64,000 bases of DNA, taken from Begonia masoniana (lineage: Eukaryota; Streptophyta; Magnoliopsida; Cucurbitales; Begoniaceae). The notes beneath the pieces are model-generated. The model was not told the DNA's origin. It saw only the letters and a list, made by a program, of their open reading frames with translations, and made no database searches. Positions 1 to 11,989 of this stretch are shown here, in pieces. The position numbers were made by a program, and so were the translations under genes. Every line of letters starts with the position of its first letter. Position 1 is the first letter of the stretch. The stretch covers positions 16,773,488-16,837,487 of the forward strand of contig CM039515.1 of assembly GCA_022432975.1 (NCBI GenBank). The letters are read 5' to 3'.

Positions 1-798
1 ACTTTTGACATCTTCTCTAGTTTTAGAAAGAAAGTTCAAAATGAAAAAGAACTTGCCATTGTTGCTATTCGTAGTAATCATGTGGAGAATTTGAAAATGA
101 GAAATTTGAACTTTTATGTCTCAAACATGAAATTGAACATAATTTCTCTTCTCCTAGAACCCCTCAACAAAATGGAGTTGTTGAGAGGAAAAATAGGTCT
201 CTTCAAGAGCTCGCTAGGACCATGCTCAATGAAAACTCTCTTTCAAAATATTTTTGGGCAGAAGCCGTAGCTACGACTTGTTATGTGCTAAACCGGGTCT
301 CCACAAGACTTATCCTTTATGAACTTTGGAATGATAAAATTTCTAATATTAATTATTTTAGAGTCTTTGGTTGTAAATGTTTCATTCTCAACACCAAGGA
401 CAATTTGAAAAAATTTGATTCCAAGGCGGATCTTGGAATATTCCTTGGATATTCCATTATCTAATAAAGCATATAGAGTTTTCAACAAAAGGACACTAGT
501 TGTAGAAGAATCCATGCATGTCAATTTTGATGAGACCTCTCAACCCACAATAAATGTGGAAAGGGATGATGGTTTAGAAATGCATATAGATTCTCTCTCC
601 CTAGGTGATCAAGTTAAAACCATTCAAGGAGAAAACCCCCTACATCCTCCATCAAAATCTCTAAAAATTGTTCCAATCAAGGATGCAAATGATGCTCTTC
701 TAGATATTGAAAATTTGTCAAAAGTCATCCTTTAGATGAAGTTCTAGGTGATCATTTCTTAGGAGTCAAAACTAGTGCCTCCCTTAGAAATCTATGTG
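1..798 (+). pseudogene. Ty1/copia integrase and linker, broken
   Basis: This is the C-terminal half of a copia integrase followed by the integrase-RT linker. The three forward frames together read the copia signature TPQQNGVVERKN (about 157-195), then ARTMLNE, FWAEAV and LNRV, then the FGCKCF and GIFLGYS motifs (about 365-460). Frameshifts near 150 and 430 and stop codons prevent a continuous product. The acidic linker runs to 798, where an Athila-like LTR interrupts it after target site ATGTG (794-798). The element continues at 11990. Later RNase H and an accessory ORF on the same strand suggest a Sirevirus-type element. The integrase start lies outside the window. Confidence 0.88.
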
Positions 799-2498
799 TG
801 ATAACTCTAAATTTAGAATTATTTTATACTATTTTTAGGTAATTTAACTTGTATGATTTGAATGAATTCAAGAAGAATTTAGTAGAATTTATTACAATGG
901 CTACATAATGCTGCAGAGTAAATGCCGTGATTTAATTTAATATATTTAATGCATATTATCTATTAAAAGTAGATTTTTCTCATTAATTCGAAGTTTATAT
1001 TTTCTTATTTGAATGCGAAATTAATAGCGGGAAGATCAATTCAAATGCTGAAGAATTATGAAGAAGAGAAAGCAAATCACGGAGATTATGGTTTCCAAAA
1101 ATAAAGGAATCTAATCAAGGAAACGTGGCTGGAATATTTTGAGAAAGATTAGAAAGAGAGAAAGAAAGGAGGACAATCGGATGACAGAGCAGCAATCGGA
1201 TGACAAAGCCTTCACACAAACAATCGGATGACAAATGAAAATGGATAACAAATGAAAACGGATGATTCAGAATCGGATGACAAATGACAAACGGATGACA
1301 GAGAAAGGTAATAGAATCGGATGACAGTCAAAACTGTAGACAAAAGCAGCAGTCGACAAATAGCAGCGGACAACTAACAAATGGATGACAAACAAATGGA
1401 AGAAGAGATCGGTAGACAAAGCTTTCACACATAGAATCGGATGACAGAGAACGGTACATATAATCGGATGACATAGAATCGGAAGGCAGTCGACAAATAG
1501 AAGAAGGGATGACAACAATCGGATGGCAGAGCAAGAGAGACAAAACAACAGACGACTTAGTAGAGTGGATGACAATAAAGAGCAAATCAAGAAGATTTTA
1601 CCATAATGATAAGCCGTTGATCAAGGGAACAGACTGGAGAGAAAAAAGAAGGAAGATTATATATTTTGGCTGCTAAAGAGAGAGCAAGAGGAGAGCTCTG
1701 GATCTGTAACAAGGGAACCGACGACAGTTTTTAGCTTTCTTCTTCTTCTCTTCTACTGTTGATGTTTTCCTTTGATGAATATTATTGCTTTGAGTTTAAT
1801 TATTATGATTTTAGGCTAAACCTTTTAATCTTGGTTAGGCAAGAGAGTACTCTTTACATGTTTTCATTTTGATCTATGAATGTTACGCATTTTTCATTGC
1901 AGGATTACTCATGATTTTTATTGCATAATACGAATTGTGTCGACAGACAAATTTATTTTCACATATTTCTATTGTATCGATAGGTAAATAGGAATTGAAG
2001 ATGCATGAGTAATTGAATAAATTAAAATTGTTGCAAAGTAGCTAACATTAATTTATTTGGCGTTAAGAATAGATTTACACGAAAATTCAGATTAAGTTTT
2101 TTATCTTTTCAAAATCGAAAAGAAAATTCTGAAATGAATTCACCTAGGCAATTTGACGGAACCCTAAAAATATTATGAATTTTTGCTGTGCTGTGCTGTG
2201 CTGTGACTAATGTTGTAGCATCAGTAATATTTGCATGTAAAGAGAAAATCAACCATAACCAAGGCTTTTTCCATAATTACCTTTTTAAATCATTTCTATT
2301 TTTAGTCTTATTTAATTTCGAGTAATTTTAGTTCATCATTCAATACTTTTATTTAATTTCAATATTTCCATCTTTATTTTATAGAAATTTATAGCAAATT
2401 AATTTGACTAAGCATATTCTCGTGGGATCGACTTTTACTTACTTATTACTTCGTTAGCGACACGTGCACTTGCGTTAGGGTGTAGAAAATCACTAACA
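799..2498 (+). repeat. Athila-like LTR (5')
   Basis: A 1,700-bp LTR beginning TGATAACTC and ending CACTAACA, flanked on the left by ATGTG. A near copy lies at 10287-11989, a reversed one at 25312-27414 and a partial one at 41640-42469. U3 holds an array of motifs around ATCGGATGACA (about 1175-1575) ahead of a TATA box at 1658-1665. A polypyrimidine stretch follows around 1735-1760. The primer-binding site starts seven bases after the LTR end. Confidence 0.93.
1658..1665 (+). promoter_or_regulatory. TATA box of the Athila-like LTR
   Basis: TATATATT lies about 80 bases downstream of the ATCGGATGACA array. It is conserved in the copy at 10287-11989, in the partial copy starting near 41640, and in reverse near 26140. 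It is the likely core promoter for the element's RNA. Confidence 0.6.
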
Positions 2499-2504
2499 AG
2501 TTTT

Positions 2505-2520
2505 TGGCGCCGTTGCCGGG
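2505..2520 (+). other. Primer-binding site, tRNA-Asp type
   Basis: TGGCGCCGTTGCCGGG is complementary to the 3' end of plant tRNA-Asp, the primer typical of Athila/Tat elements. It follows the LTR end after six bases. Confidence 0.9.
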
Positions 2521-2612
2521 AATATTTCTTAATTATTTTATTTTGCTGTAATTTTTATTTTATTTTTTATTTTATTTGTCATGTTCATTTCTTTTTCAGG
2601 TTTACTTCCTTA

Positions 2613-4282
2613 ATGCCTGACGAAGAAAATGAATAGGATCTTGTGCCAATAGATCCAGAAATAGAAAGAACATTCTGAGCAAGAAGAAGACAACAACAAC
2701 AACCTTTTCTCGGAAGAGAAAACATAGCTAACATTGATGGAGAAAGACACAATGCTGAACACATTATCGATGACAGAGACAGACCCATTCAAGATTTTGC
2801 CATCCCGACACTTGATGATTTAAATCCTGGTATCGTGAGACCAGACCTTCGAGCGATCATATTCAAGCTTAAACCGGTGATGTTCTAGATGCTTCAAATA
2901 GTCGGGCAGTTTAGTGGAATGGTTACCGACAACCATCATCGTCACCTTAAAGTTTTAGGAGAAGTTAGTGACTCATTCAACTTCCCTGGAGTTTCTGCTA
3001 AAGCATTGAGGCTCAAGCTCTTTCCATATTCTTTAAGAGACAGAGCGAGAGACTGGTTGAACAGTATCCCTTCAGACACCATCACCACGTGGGGAGAGCT
3101 CACCAATAGGTTCATTATGAAGTACCATCCACCAATGAGGAATGCGAGAATGAGAAACGAGATCACCAGCTTTTTGCAAAAGGATGGGGAGTCACTGTAC
3201 GAAGCTTGGGACATATTTAAAGAATTATTGAGGCAATGCCCCAACCACGGGATACCACACTAGATTCAGTTAGAGATGTTTTATAATGGACTCAATGGGC
3301 AGACAAGATCGATTATTGATGTTGCAGCAAATGGAACACTTCTTTCTAAATCCTTCAATGAAGCTTATGACTTGTTGGAGAGAATGGCAGTAAACAGCTA
3401 CCAGTGGCCTGCAGACAGAACTCAATCTACAAGGCGTGCAGTTGGGGTTTATGATCTAGATGAAGTTGCTGCATTAAATGCAAAGATTTCTATGCTGGAG
3501 AATGCGATCAAGACAATGAACAAACCACCAAAACCAGTAACCAGAGAAGTGTCATGCATCTTCTGTGGAGAAAATCATGAGGACAACTCATGTCCCACTA
3601 AACCAGAGTCTGCCAATTATGTGGGATATAATAGAAATAATAACCCATACTCGCAGACATTTAATTATGGCTGGAAGTAGCATCCGAATTTTCAATGGAA
3701 TTCACAACAGCAGAATGCCACTGCACAAAACAGATCTGCAGAGAACTACAAACAAAGTTTCTCACAGCCAACCCAAACTTCAATGCGTCAAGAGCAACCA
3801 GATAGCTTTGCCAGAGAATATGTTGCTAAGACAGACGTGATCTTGTAAAACTTGGCTGCATCTGTGAAAAATATGAAAACACAAATGGGGCAGCTTGCTC
3901 AATCTTTAAGCACGAGGAATATGAGACAATTACCTAGTGATACTGAAGTTCCACAGAGACCAGGTAAGAAGCATTGCAAGGCAATAGTTTTGAAGAATGG
4001 AAGGGAATTAGAAATCCCAGAGAAGCAACAGAGAGCAGAGAGTTCTAGGAATCAAAATGAGGTGGCTGAAGAAAAAGAAGTAGATGAAACAGAAAAAAAT
4101 AATCCAGTAACTGATGCTGCAGCATTACCACAGCAACAACAAGAGGAGTTAAGAATCTAGAAGCCACCACCCCCATTTTCTCAGAGATTACAAAAACACA
4201 ACCAGGACAAACAGTTTAAAAGATTTCTAAATGTTCTCAAGCAGCTACACATCAATGTGCCCTTGGTGGAAGCACTTGAATA
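2613..4282 (+). pseudogene. Athila-like gag, broken
   Basis: The gag begins at an ATG after the primer site and meets a stop within eight codons. Its retrotransposon gag domain is readable at 2889-3263 (motifs RDRARDWLNS and TTWGELTNRF) and continues at 3276-3680 after a single in-frame stop. A zinc-knuckle-like CIFCGENHEDNSCP lies near 3560. The remainder, 3680-4282, is glutamine- and glutamate-rich with several stops and frameshifts. The gag would form the particle around element RNA in the cytoplasm. It cannot be expressed as one protein here. Confidence 0.85.
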
Positions 4283-4283
4283 A

Positions 4284-4830
4284 ATGTCTAACTATGACAA
4301 ATTCATGAAAGATGTTCTGTCCAAAAAGATGAAGCTGAGTGAATATGAATTGGTGGCCATGACAGAAGAGACAAGCTACATCCAACAAAACAAGATTCCA
4401 CCAAAGTTAAAAGATCTTGTCAGTTTCACCATCCCATGCACCATTGGCAGCAGTTATTTTGGAAAAACTCTATATGATTTAGGAGCAAGTATTAACCTGA
4501 TACCCCTGTCCATTTTTAAGAAGCTGAGAATTGGAGAAGTTAAACCGACAACTGTGAATCCGCAACTAGCTGATCGCTCGCTGACTCATCCACAAGGAAA
4601 AATAGAAGACGTCCTCGTGAAGGTAGACAAGTTTATTTTTCCAGTAGACTTTATTATACTGGACTATGAAGCTGATCGTGAGGTGCCATCATCCTGGGAA
4701 GACCATTTTTAGCTATTGGAAGAACTTTGATTGACGTGCAAAAAGGTGAACTTACTATGAGGGTAAAGGATCAACAAGTTACTTTCAATGTTTTAAAGGC
4801 CATGAAATGCCCTTATGATGAGGAAGATTG
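4284..4830 (+). pseudogene. Athila-like aspartic protease region
   Basis: The frame at 4284-4712 carries the aspartic protease active-site motif DLGASINLIPLS (near 4478), the Asp-Leu-Gly form common in Athila elements. It is followed by the flap and a hydrophobic VDFIILDYEAD stretch. The frame breaks at about 4690 and resumes in another frame (IGRTLIDVQKGELTMRV) to about 4830. Part of one Gag-Pol reading frame in the ancestor. Confidence 0.8.
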
Positions 4831-6712
4831 TTTCAGTGTATCATAAGAAAAAGAAACAGAAGAAGCAAAACAATTCTATCAAAGCTATAAAAGGCAGTTT
4901 GAGACACTAATCAGAACATAAGATAGCTTAGAAATTCTTCAGTCATCGAGTGAAGAGGCACCAACACTATAACTGAAACAGTTACCTTCTCACCTAAAGT
5001 ATGCATTCCTGGGACTCAAAGATACCCTTCCTGTGGTTATTTCAGCAGCTTTATCAACCAAGCAAGAGCAAGAGTTATTACATGTTCTGAAAAGTTATAA
5101 ACAGGCTCTTGAATGGACAGTAAAGGATATAAAAGGGATTAGTCCGAGTAATTGCATGCACAAAATATTATTAGAAGAAGGATATAGTGCATCGATAGAG
5201 CAACAGAGAAGGCTAAACCCCGTAATGAAGGAAGTGGTGAAAAAGGAGATTCTGAAGTGGCTGGACGCTGACATCATCTACCCTATTTCAGACAGCTCTT
5301 GGATTAGCCCGGTCTAATGCATTTCAAAGAAAGGAGGAACAACTGTGGTAGCTAATGAAAAAAATGAACTAATTCTTACGAGGATTGTAACAGGATGGAG
5401 GATCTGCATGGACTACAGAAAACTAAATAAAGCCACACGTAAAGATCATTTCCCTTTGCCCTTTATTGATCAAATGCTGGACAGGCTGGCAGGCAAAATA
5501 TTTTACTGCTTTTTAGACGGGTATTCTGGATATAATCAGATCACTATCGCCGCTGAGGATCAAGAAAAAACTACCTTCACATGCCCATATGAAACATTTA
5601 CTTTTAGGAGGATGCCTTTTGGGTTGTGTAATACTCCAGTAACGTTCCAGCACTGCATGATGACCATCTTTTCAGATATGGTAGAAGAATGTTTGGAAGT
5701 ATTTATGGATGATTTCTCCATTGTGGGAGAATCTTTCGAATTATGTTTGGAGAATCTGGAGAAGGTTCTGAAATGATGCATGGAAACCAACCTTGTGCTC
5801 AACTGGGAAGAGTGTCATTTCATGATTCCAGAAGGAATAGTGCTCGGGCATCGAGTTTCAGAGAAGGGATTGAAAGTAGATAAAGCTAAGGTGGAGATCA
5901 TTGAAAAACTGTCACCACCGAAAACAGTTAAGGGGATCAGAAGCTTTTTGGGACATGCGGGATTCTATCACCGCTTTATTAAAGACTTCTAAAAAATTTC
6001 TAAACCGCTATGCATGTTATTGGAGAAGAACACTTCTTTTAATTTCGACAGAGACTGCCTGGAAGCTTTCAATTTGTTGAAGCAAAAGTTGATCACCGCA
6101 CTTGTAATAGCAGCACCTGATTGGACTTCACCGTTTATTCTGATGTGCGATGCAAGTGATTATGCTGTGGGAGTAGTGTTGGGATAGAAGAAAGATAAAG
6201 TATTTCATTCCATTTATTATGCCAACAAGACTTTAAATGAAACTCAGAAGAATTACACAACTATAGAAAAAGAACTTTTAGCAGTGGTGTTTGCATTTGA
6301 TAAGTTTAGAGCATATCTGATAGGAACCAAGGTTATTGTATGCACTGATCATGCAGCAATCAAATACTTGGTTGCTAAGAAGGATGTTAAACCAAGACTA
6401 ATCCGTTGGGTGCTACTGCTTCAAGAGTTTGATCTAGAAATCCGTGACAGAAAGGGATGTGAAAATCAAGTTGCAGATAACCTATCTCGGCTGGAAAATA
6501 TAAGTGAACAGCCACTGGGAGAGAGTATTAAGGAAACATTCCCAGATGAACAGATGTTGAAATTGGATGTGTCTCCAGCACCTTGGTATGCAAACTTTGT
6601 CAATTATATTGTGAGCGATATCATTTCTCTCGACATGGATTATCAGCAGAGAAGAAAGTTCTTAAAAGAAGTGAAGCAATACTTTTGGGATGAACCATTC
6701 CTCTTCAAATAA
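4831..6712 (+). pseudogene. Athila-like reverse transcriptase-RNase H, broken
   Basis: The RT fingers and palm are readable in pieces: 5033-5317, 5345-5776 (GWRICMDYRKLN, PFGLCNTP, and catalytic FMDDFSIVG near 5704), 5780-5992 (FLGHAGFYHRFI). RNase H follows (MCDASDYAVG near 6150; [31 protein letters not shown]). Single stops separate these pieces at about 5316, 5775, 5991 and 6187, so decay is mainly by point mutation with few frameshifts. In an active element this enzyme copies RNA to cDNA inside the particle. Confidence 0.9.
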
Positions 6713-7873
6713 TGCGCGGATCAGTTGCTGCCAAGATGTATACCAGAGGAAGAAATGAACCCAGTGCTACAGCAATGCCATGCAGCATCATACGGAGGCC
6801 ATTATGGAGGAATACGTACAGCAACAAAAGTTTTGCAGTCAGGTTTGTATTGGCCTACTCTCTTTAAAGATGCTAACAATTTTGTTCAAAACTGTGACAG
6901 ATGTCAAAGAACAGGGAACATATCAAGAAAACATGAGCTGACACTGACCAACATCTTGGAGATCGAAGTCTTTGACGTCTGGGGAATTGACTTCATGGGA
7001 CCTTTCCCAGCATCTCATGGGAACCAATACATACTGTTGGCTGTTGATTATGTTTCTAAATGGGTAAAAACTGCAGCACTGTCAAACAATGAATGGAAGA
7101 GTGTTCTGAAGTTTTTACAGAAAAATATTATCACAAGGTTTGGCACTCCCACAACAATTGTCAATGATGGAGGATCTCATTTTTGTAACAGAGCCTTCAC
7201 TACGTTACTAAGTAAATATGGAGTTAGACATAAGGTGACTACAACATACCACCCTCAGAGCAATGGACAAGCAGAAATATCTAACAGGAAAGTGAAACGG
7301 ATTCTAGAGAAGGTGGTGAATCCGAACAAGAAAGACTGGTCACTAAAATTAGACGATGCATGATGGGCATACAAAACAGCATTTAAGACTCCTCTGAGCA
7401 CTACTCCATTCAACATGATTTATGAAAAAGCTTGCCACCTCCCTGTAGAGCTAGAGCACAAGGCCTTCTGGGCCATAAAAGCTTTGAATTTGGATTTATA
7501 GCAAGCAGGAAGGAGTAGATTAGTACAATTAAAAGAATTAGAAGAATTGAGAATGGCAGCCTACGAGAATGCAAGGATTTATAAAGAGAAAGTAAAAAAA
7601 TGGCATGATAAAAAAATCCAACGAAGATTTTTTGAGAAGGGATAGAAGGTGTTACTCTTCAACTCAAGAATGAAGCTGTTTCCAGGTAAACTTAAATCTA
7701 GATGGTCTGGGCCATTTGAAATCATGGAAATATTTCCATATGGCACATTGGAACTACGTGATTAAAAAAGTGGCAGAAATTTCAAGGTAAATGGTCAGAG
7801 AGTAAAGATTTATCATGGAGAAGAATTGACAGAAATTACCTCTATTACTCTCGAGGACAGCAAAGAAAAGTGA
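6713..7873 (+). pseudogene. Athila-like integrase, broken
   Basis: An HHCC-type zinc domain is seen at about 6775-6910 ([12 protein letters not shown] through CDRCQ). The catalytic core has Asp in WGIDFMGPF, Asp in VNDGGSHF, and Glu in the [13 protein letters not shown] motif. The open frame 6725-7363 ends at a stop, and the C-terminal part, with further stops, runs to TGA 7871-7873. No chromodomain is visible, as expected for Athila elements. The product would insert cDNA into nuclear DNA. Confidence 0.9.
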
Positions 7874-8403
7874 CATATGGAAAAGTCAGGTTGATGACTT
7901 AAAAATCAAGCGCTTATTGGGAGGCAACCCAATTTCTGATATCCTTTTGTTTTTTGTTTTTCTATTTTTTTTTTGTTTTTGCTAAAAATAATCTGCTGTT
8001 GATTTCTATGCCTTATTTAAAGTTTCTATGTCTTGTTTATGTTGTTTCTATTCGGTTGAAGGCATTAGTGTGAAGTTCGATCGAAGACATCGACTGATTA
8101 GTGAATCATTCGGTCAATGGTATTAGTGAGAAATTCGATCAAAGCATTCGACCGATTAATGAATCACTTCGGTCGAAGGTATCGTCAAAAGGGGTTGAGG
8201 AATCAACCCTATAAAAAAAGGGGGTGCGTATTAAATATTTTCCAATTATTTAATTATCTGCCTTAATAAAAATCTTCCCTCTCTTTTATTTTTAGATTGC
8301 TACTTTTCTTTCCCAAAGCCCTAGCGCTGCTGTAGCAAACCTTCAAAAATCCTGCTTCTCACTTTCAAATTTTTCTTCCTTTTTCAGAATACAACGTATC
8401 ACC
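7874..8403 (+). other. Athila-like spacer between pol and the accessory ORF
   Basis: Non-coding. It contains the box GCGCTTATTGGGAGGCAAC (about 7910-7928), which I associate with Athila spacers, and a T-rich run. An imperfect repeat of about 60 bases (8055-8190) is built around TTCGATCGAAG, TTCGGTC and CGACCGATTA. The repeat is the internal counterpart of the CG motif arrays seen in the LTRs. A splice acceptor for the accessory mRNA could lie here, but none is proven. Confidence 0.55.
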
Positions 8404-9598
8404 ATGAGGTCAAAAAGCTTTGGAAAGATTGCTGCCGAGCACTCCACTCAACCACAATTCATATCCGATGCCGCTCAGCTGCGTCATGAGCAAGGAATGT
8501 GGCAGAAAAGCTTTGCAGTAGAAAAAAGGCTTTGTAGCCACGGAGGGCGTTTTTGTAAAATATCCGACGTACGTGACCTCCATCATCCAGGAACGCAATT
8601 GGGCAAGATTCTATTCCCAGCTTGAAGTAGTCATCATGAATTTAGTCTGCGAGTTTTATGCCAATTTCGAGGGAGAGTTGCTTTCACAGGTAAGAGTCCG
8701 AGACCACAAGGTACAAATCTCGCCCACGGTTATCAACTCTTTTTATAATCTGGAAGATGTCGACGATGAATTTTACGCCCATGCTGACAATCATTCACCA
8801 CCATTTTTGCGGTCTTTGCTGAAAGAGATCGCAGAACAAGAGAATGAATGGGTTGTTTTTAAGACAGGGTCATTCTCCCTCCCTAGAAGTACTTTATTAC
8901 CGGCAGCCAAGGTTTGGTACCACTTCCTTAAGAGCAAATTTTTTCCTTCCTCCCATGGACAACATGTGACCAGGGAACGAGCAGTTTTGATTTACTGTAT
9001 TTTAACTGGGAAACACATTAATATTTGTGCAATTATATATAGAAATATATGTGCTAATGTGTTGAAGCCAATGAGGCAGTTTTTATTTCCTTCTCTGATA
9101 TCAAGTCTGTGTGAGCTTGCTGGAGTAATATACGATGAACAAGAAGAAAAGCTTGCTCCTGCACCAGGTATTACCCCCTTAGCAGTGAAAAGAATTGCTC
9201 TCAATAAACCAGAGGGGGAGGGCACTGATGAGGAAGAAGAACCATGCCACCATCCAAATGCTGCAAGTACAGCGGCAGCATCATCCAACAGCAGCAACAT
9301 CCAGCAAAAAATACTTGACACTCTAGAGTTTTTGCATACAAAATTCGAATGGCACAAACATGACATTGAGACAGTGAAGCAACAACATCATATTCAGGAG
9401 GTTCAACAACATCGGATGTCAGAATCCCTGAAGAGTCTAAAGCGCAAGAGTAGAATCTTCTGGCGCTACAGTCACCTCAGAGATAAAGTATTAGCAGCAA
9501 CTTTAAACAAGAAAACAAAGGACCCATCTCCCATCTTTCCCCGATTCCCAACAGCACTACTTCTCAACTCGGATTCTGAATCCGAGAAGGAAGAATAA
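8404..9598 (+). pseudogene. Athila accessory ('env-like') ORF, plant transposon-protein domain
   Basis: The ORF starts at ATG 8404 and shifts frame once near 8525, after which 8573-9598 is open for 341 codons. Visible motifs are RNWARFYSQ, VCEFYANFEG, VQISPTVIN, an AAKVWYHFLKSKFFPSSHG block and LIYCILTG. It ends in a Glu/Ser-rich, coiled-coil-prone tail. The layout matches the putative plant transposon protein family (PF20167-like, from memory), found after integrase in Athila elements. No signal peptide or membrane segment is obvious, so the env label is positional. The copia ORF at 16028 carries the same domain. Its function is unknown. The frame is unusually well kept next to the broken pol. 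Confidence 0.75.
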
Positions 9599-10069
9599 TA
9601 CCAGGGAAGTCCTAACCCCCTAGCTTTATTTTGTTCTATTTATTTTTATGTTGATTCTGTAAACTTCATTTTGTAGTGGCAGTGGGGACACTGCCAATTT
9701 TTAAGTTTGGGGGTAAGGAACATAGAATGGGTAGAGGAGAACTTAGTTGCTGGATGTTTAATTTATTTTGATGTTTAATTAGTTTTTTTGGCTCTTTAGT
9801 TGTTGGATCAGAACAATACGATTTTCAAATATCTCCTAATGAAGTAAGTTATTGAATAATATCATTATCACATATTATTATAAATTAATGAAGATCTATT
9901 CCCGTGAGCTTATTTCCCTTAACACACAAACTCCTGTTAATTGCTTAGGAATATCATCATGACTAGACTTTACAATTATAGGTAGATGGCAACAATTCAA
10001 TGTTTAACGAAGGAAATCAGAAATAAAAGGCTTCTTATTACGATTAAAAAAAATAAAAAATAAAAATAA
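9599..10069 (+). other. Athila 3' internal region, cut before the LTR
   Basis: Non-coding tail with the AAGTTTGGGGGTAAGG box (about 9703-9718) common near the 3' end of Athila/Tat elements. It stops abruptly in an A-rich run at 10069. The next base begins a second copy of copia sequence instead of a polypurine tract and LTR. Confidence 0.7.
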
Positions 10070-10286
10070 GCATATAGATTCTCTCTCCCTAGGTGATCAA
10101 GTTGAAACCATTCAAGGAGAAAACCCCTACATCCTCCATCAAAATCTCTAGAAATTGTTCCAATCAAAGATGCAAATGATGCTCTCCCTAGAGATTGGAA
10201 ATTTGTCAAAAGTCATCTCTTAGATGAAGTTCTAGGTGATCCTTCCTTAGGAGTCAAAACTAGAGTCTCTATTAGAAATCTATGTG
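10070..10286 (+). repeat. Second copy of copia linker sequence (duplicate of 582-798)
   Basis: This stretch matches 582-798, from GCATATAGATTCTCTCTCC through TCTATGTG, with scattered substitutions and small indels. It includes the ATGTG target site (10282-10286). It lies between Athila internal sequence and the second LTR, where no copia sequence should be, so it marks a tandem duplication. Confidence 0.9.
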
Positions 10287-11989
10287 TGATAACTCTAAAT
10301 TTAGAGTTATTTTATACTTTTTTTAGGTAATTTAACTTGTATGATTTGAGTGAATTCAAGAAGAATTTGGTAGAATTTATTACAATGGCTATATAATGCT
10401 GCAGAATCAATGCTGTGATTTAATTTAATATATTTAATGCATATTATCTATTAAAAGCAGATTTTTCTCATTAATTCGAAGTTTATATTTTCTTATTTGA
10501 ACGCAAAATTAATAGCAGGAAGATCAATTCAAATGCTGAAGAATTATGAAGAAAAGAAAGCAAATCACGGAGATGATGGTTTCCAAAAATAAAGGAATCT
10601 AATCAAGGAACCGTGGCTGGAATATTTTGAGAAAGATTAGAAAGAGAGAAAAAAAGGAGGACAATCGGATGACAGAGCAGCAATCGGATGACAAAGCTTT
10701 CATATAAACAATCGGATGACAAATGAAAATAGATGACAAATGAAAATGGATGACAAATGAAAACGGATGATTCAGAATCGAATGAAAAATGACAAACGGA
10801 TGATAGAGAAAGGTAATAGAATCGGATGACAGTCAAAATGGTAGACAAAGGCAGCAATCGACAGGTAGCAGCGGACAACTAACAAATGGATGACAAACAA
10901 ACGGAAGAGGATAACGGTAGACAAAGCTTTCACCTATAGAATCGGATGACAGAGAATGGTACATATAATCGGATGACATAGAATCGGAAGGCAGTCGACA
11001 AATAGAAGAAGGGATGACAACAATCAGATGAGAGAGCAAGATAGACAAAGCAACGGACGACTTAGAAGAGTGGACGACAATAAAAAACAAATCAAGAAGA
11101 TTTTATCATAATGATAAGCCGTTGATCAAGGGAACAGACTGGAGAGAAGAAGGAAGATTATATATTTTGGCTTCTAAAGAGAGAGCAAGAGGAGAGCTCT
11201 GGATCTGCAGCAAGGGAACCGACGACAATTTTTAGCTTTCTTCTTCTTCTCTTCTACTGTTGATGTTTTCCTTTGATGAATATTATTGCTTTGAGTTTAA
11301 TTATTATGATTTTAGGCTAAACCTTTTAATCTTGGTTAGGCAAGAGAGTACTCTTTACATGTTTTCATTTTGATCTATGAATGTTACGCATTTTTCATTG
11401 CACGATTACTCATGATTTTTATTGCATAATACAAATTGTGTCGACAGATAAATTTTTTTCCACATATTTCTATTATTACAATAGGTAAATAGGAATTGAA
11501 GATGCATGAGTAATTGAATAAATTAAAATTGTTACAAAGTAGCTAACATTAATTTATTTGGCGTTAAGAATAGGTTTACACGAAAATTCGGATTAAGTTT
11601 TTTATCTTTTCAAAATTGAAAACAAAATTCTGAAATGAATTCACCTAGGCAATTCGATGGAACCCTAGAAATATTATGAATTCTTGCTGTACTGTGACTA
11701 ATGCTGTAGCATCAGTAATATTTGCATGTAAAGAGGAAATCAACCATAACCAAGGCTTTTTCCATAATTACCTTTTTAAATCATTTCCATTTTTAGTCTT
11801 ATTTAATTTCGAGTAATTTTAGTTCATCATTCAATACTTTTATTTAATTTCAATATTTTCATCTTTATTTTATAGAAATTTATAGCAAATTAATTTGATT
11901 AAGCATATTCTCGTGGGATCGACTTTTACTTACTTATTACTTCGTTAGCGACACGTGCACTTGCGTTAGGGTGTAGAAAATCACTAACA
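10287..11989 (+). repeat. Athila-like LTR, probably a solo LTR of a duplicated unit
   Basis: A 1,703-bp copy of the LTR at 799-2498, with the same ends and its own flanking ATGTG on both sides (10282-10286 and 11990-11994). Having its own perfect target duplication means it is a complete insertion by itself, not simply the 3' LTR of the element to its left. U3 motif array at about 10660-11080; TATA near 11159. Confidence 0.88.

Noticed and set aside
2498..10287. Reading 799-11989 as a simple intact Athila element with paired LTRs
   Set aside because: Copia target sequence sits between the internal region and the right LTR, and the right LTR has its own complete target duplication.
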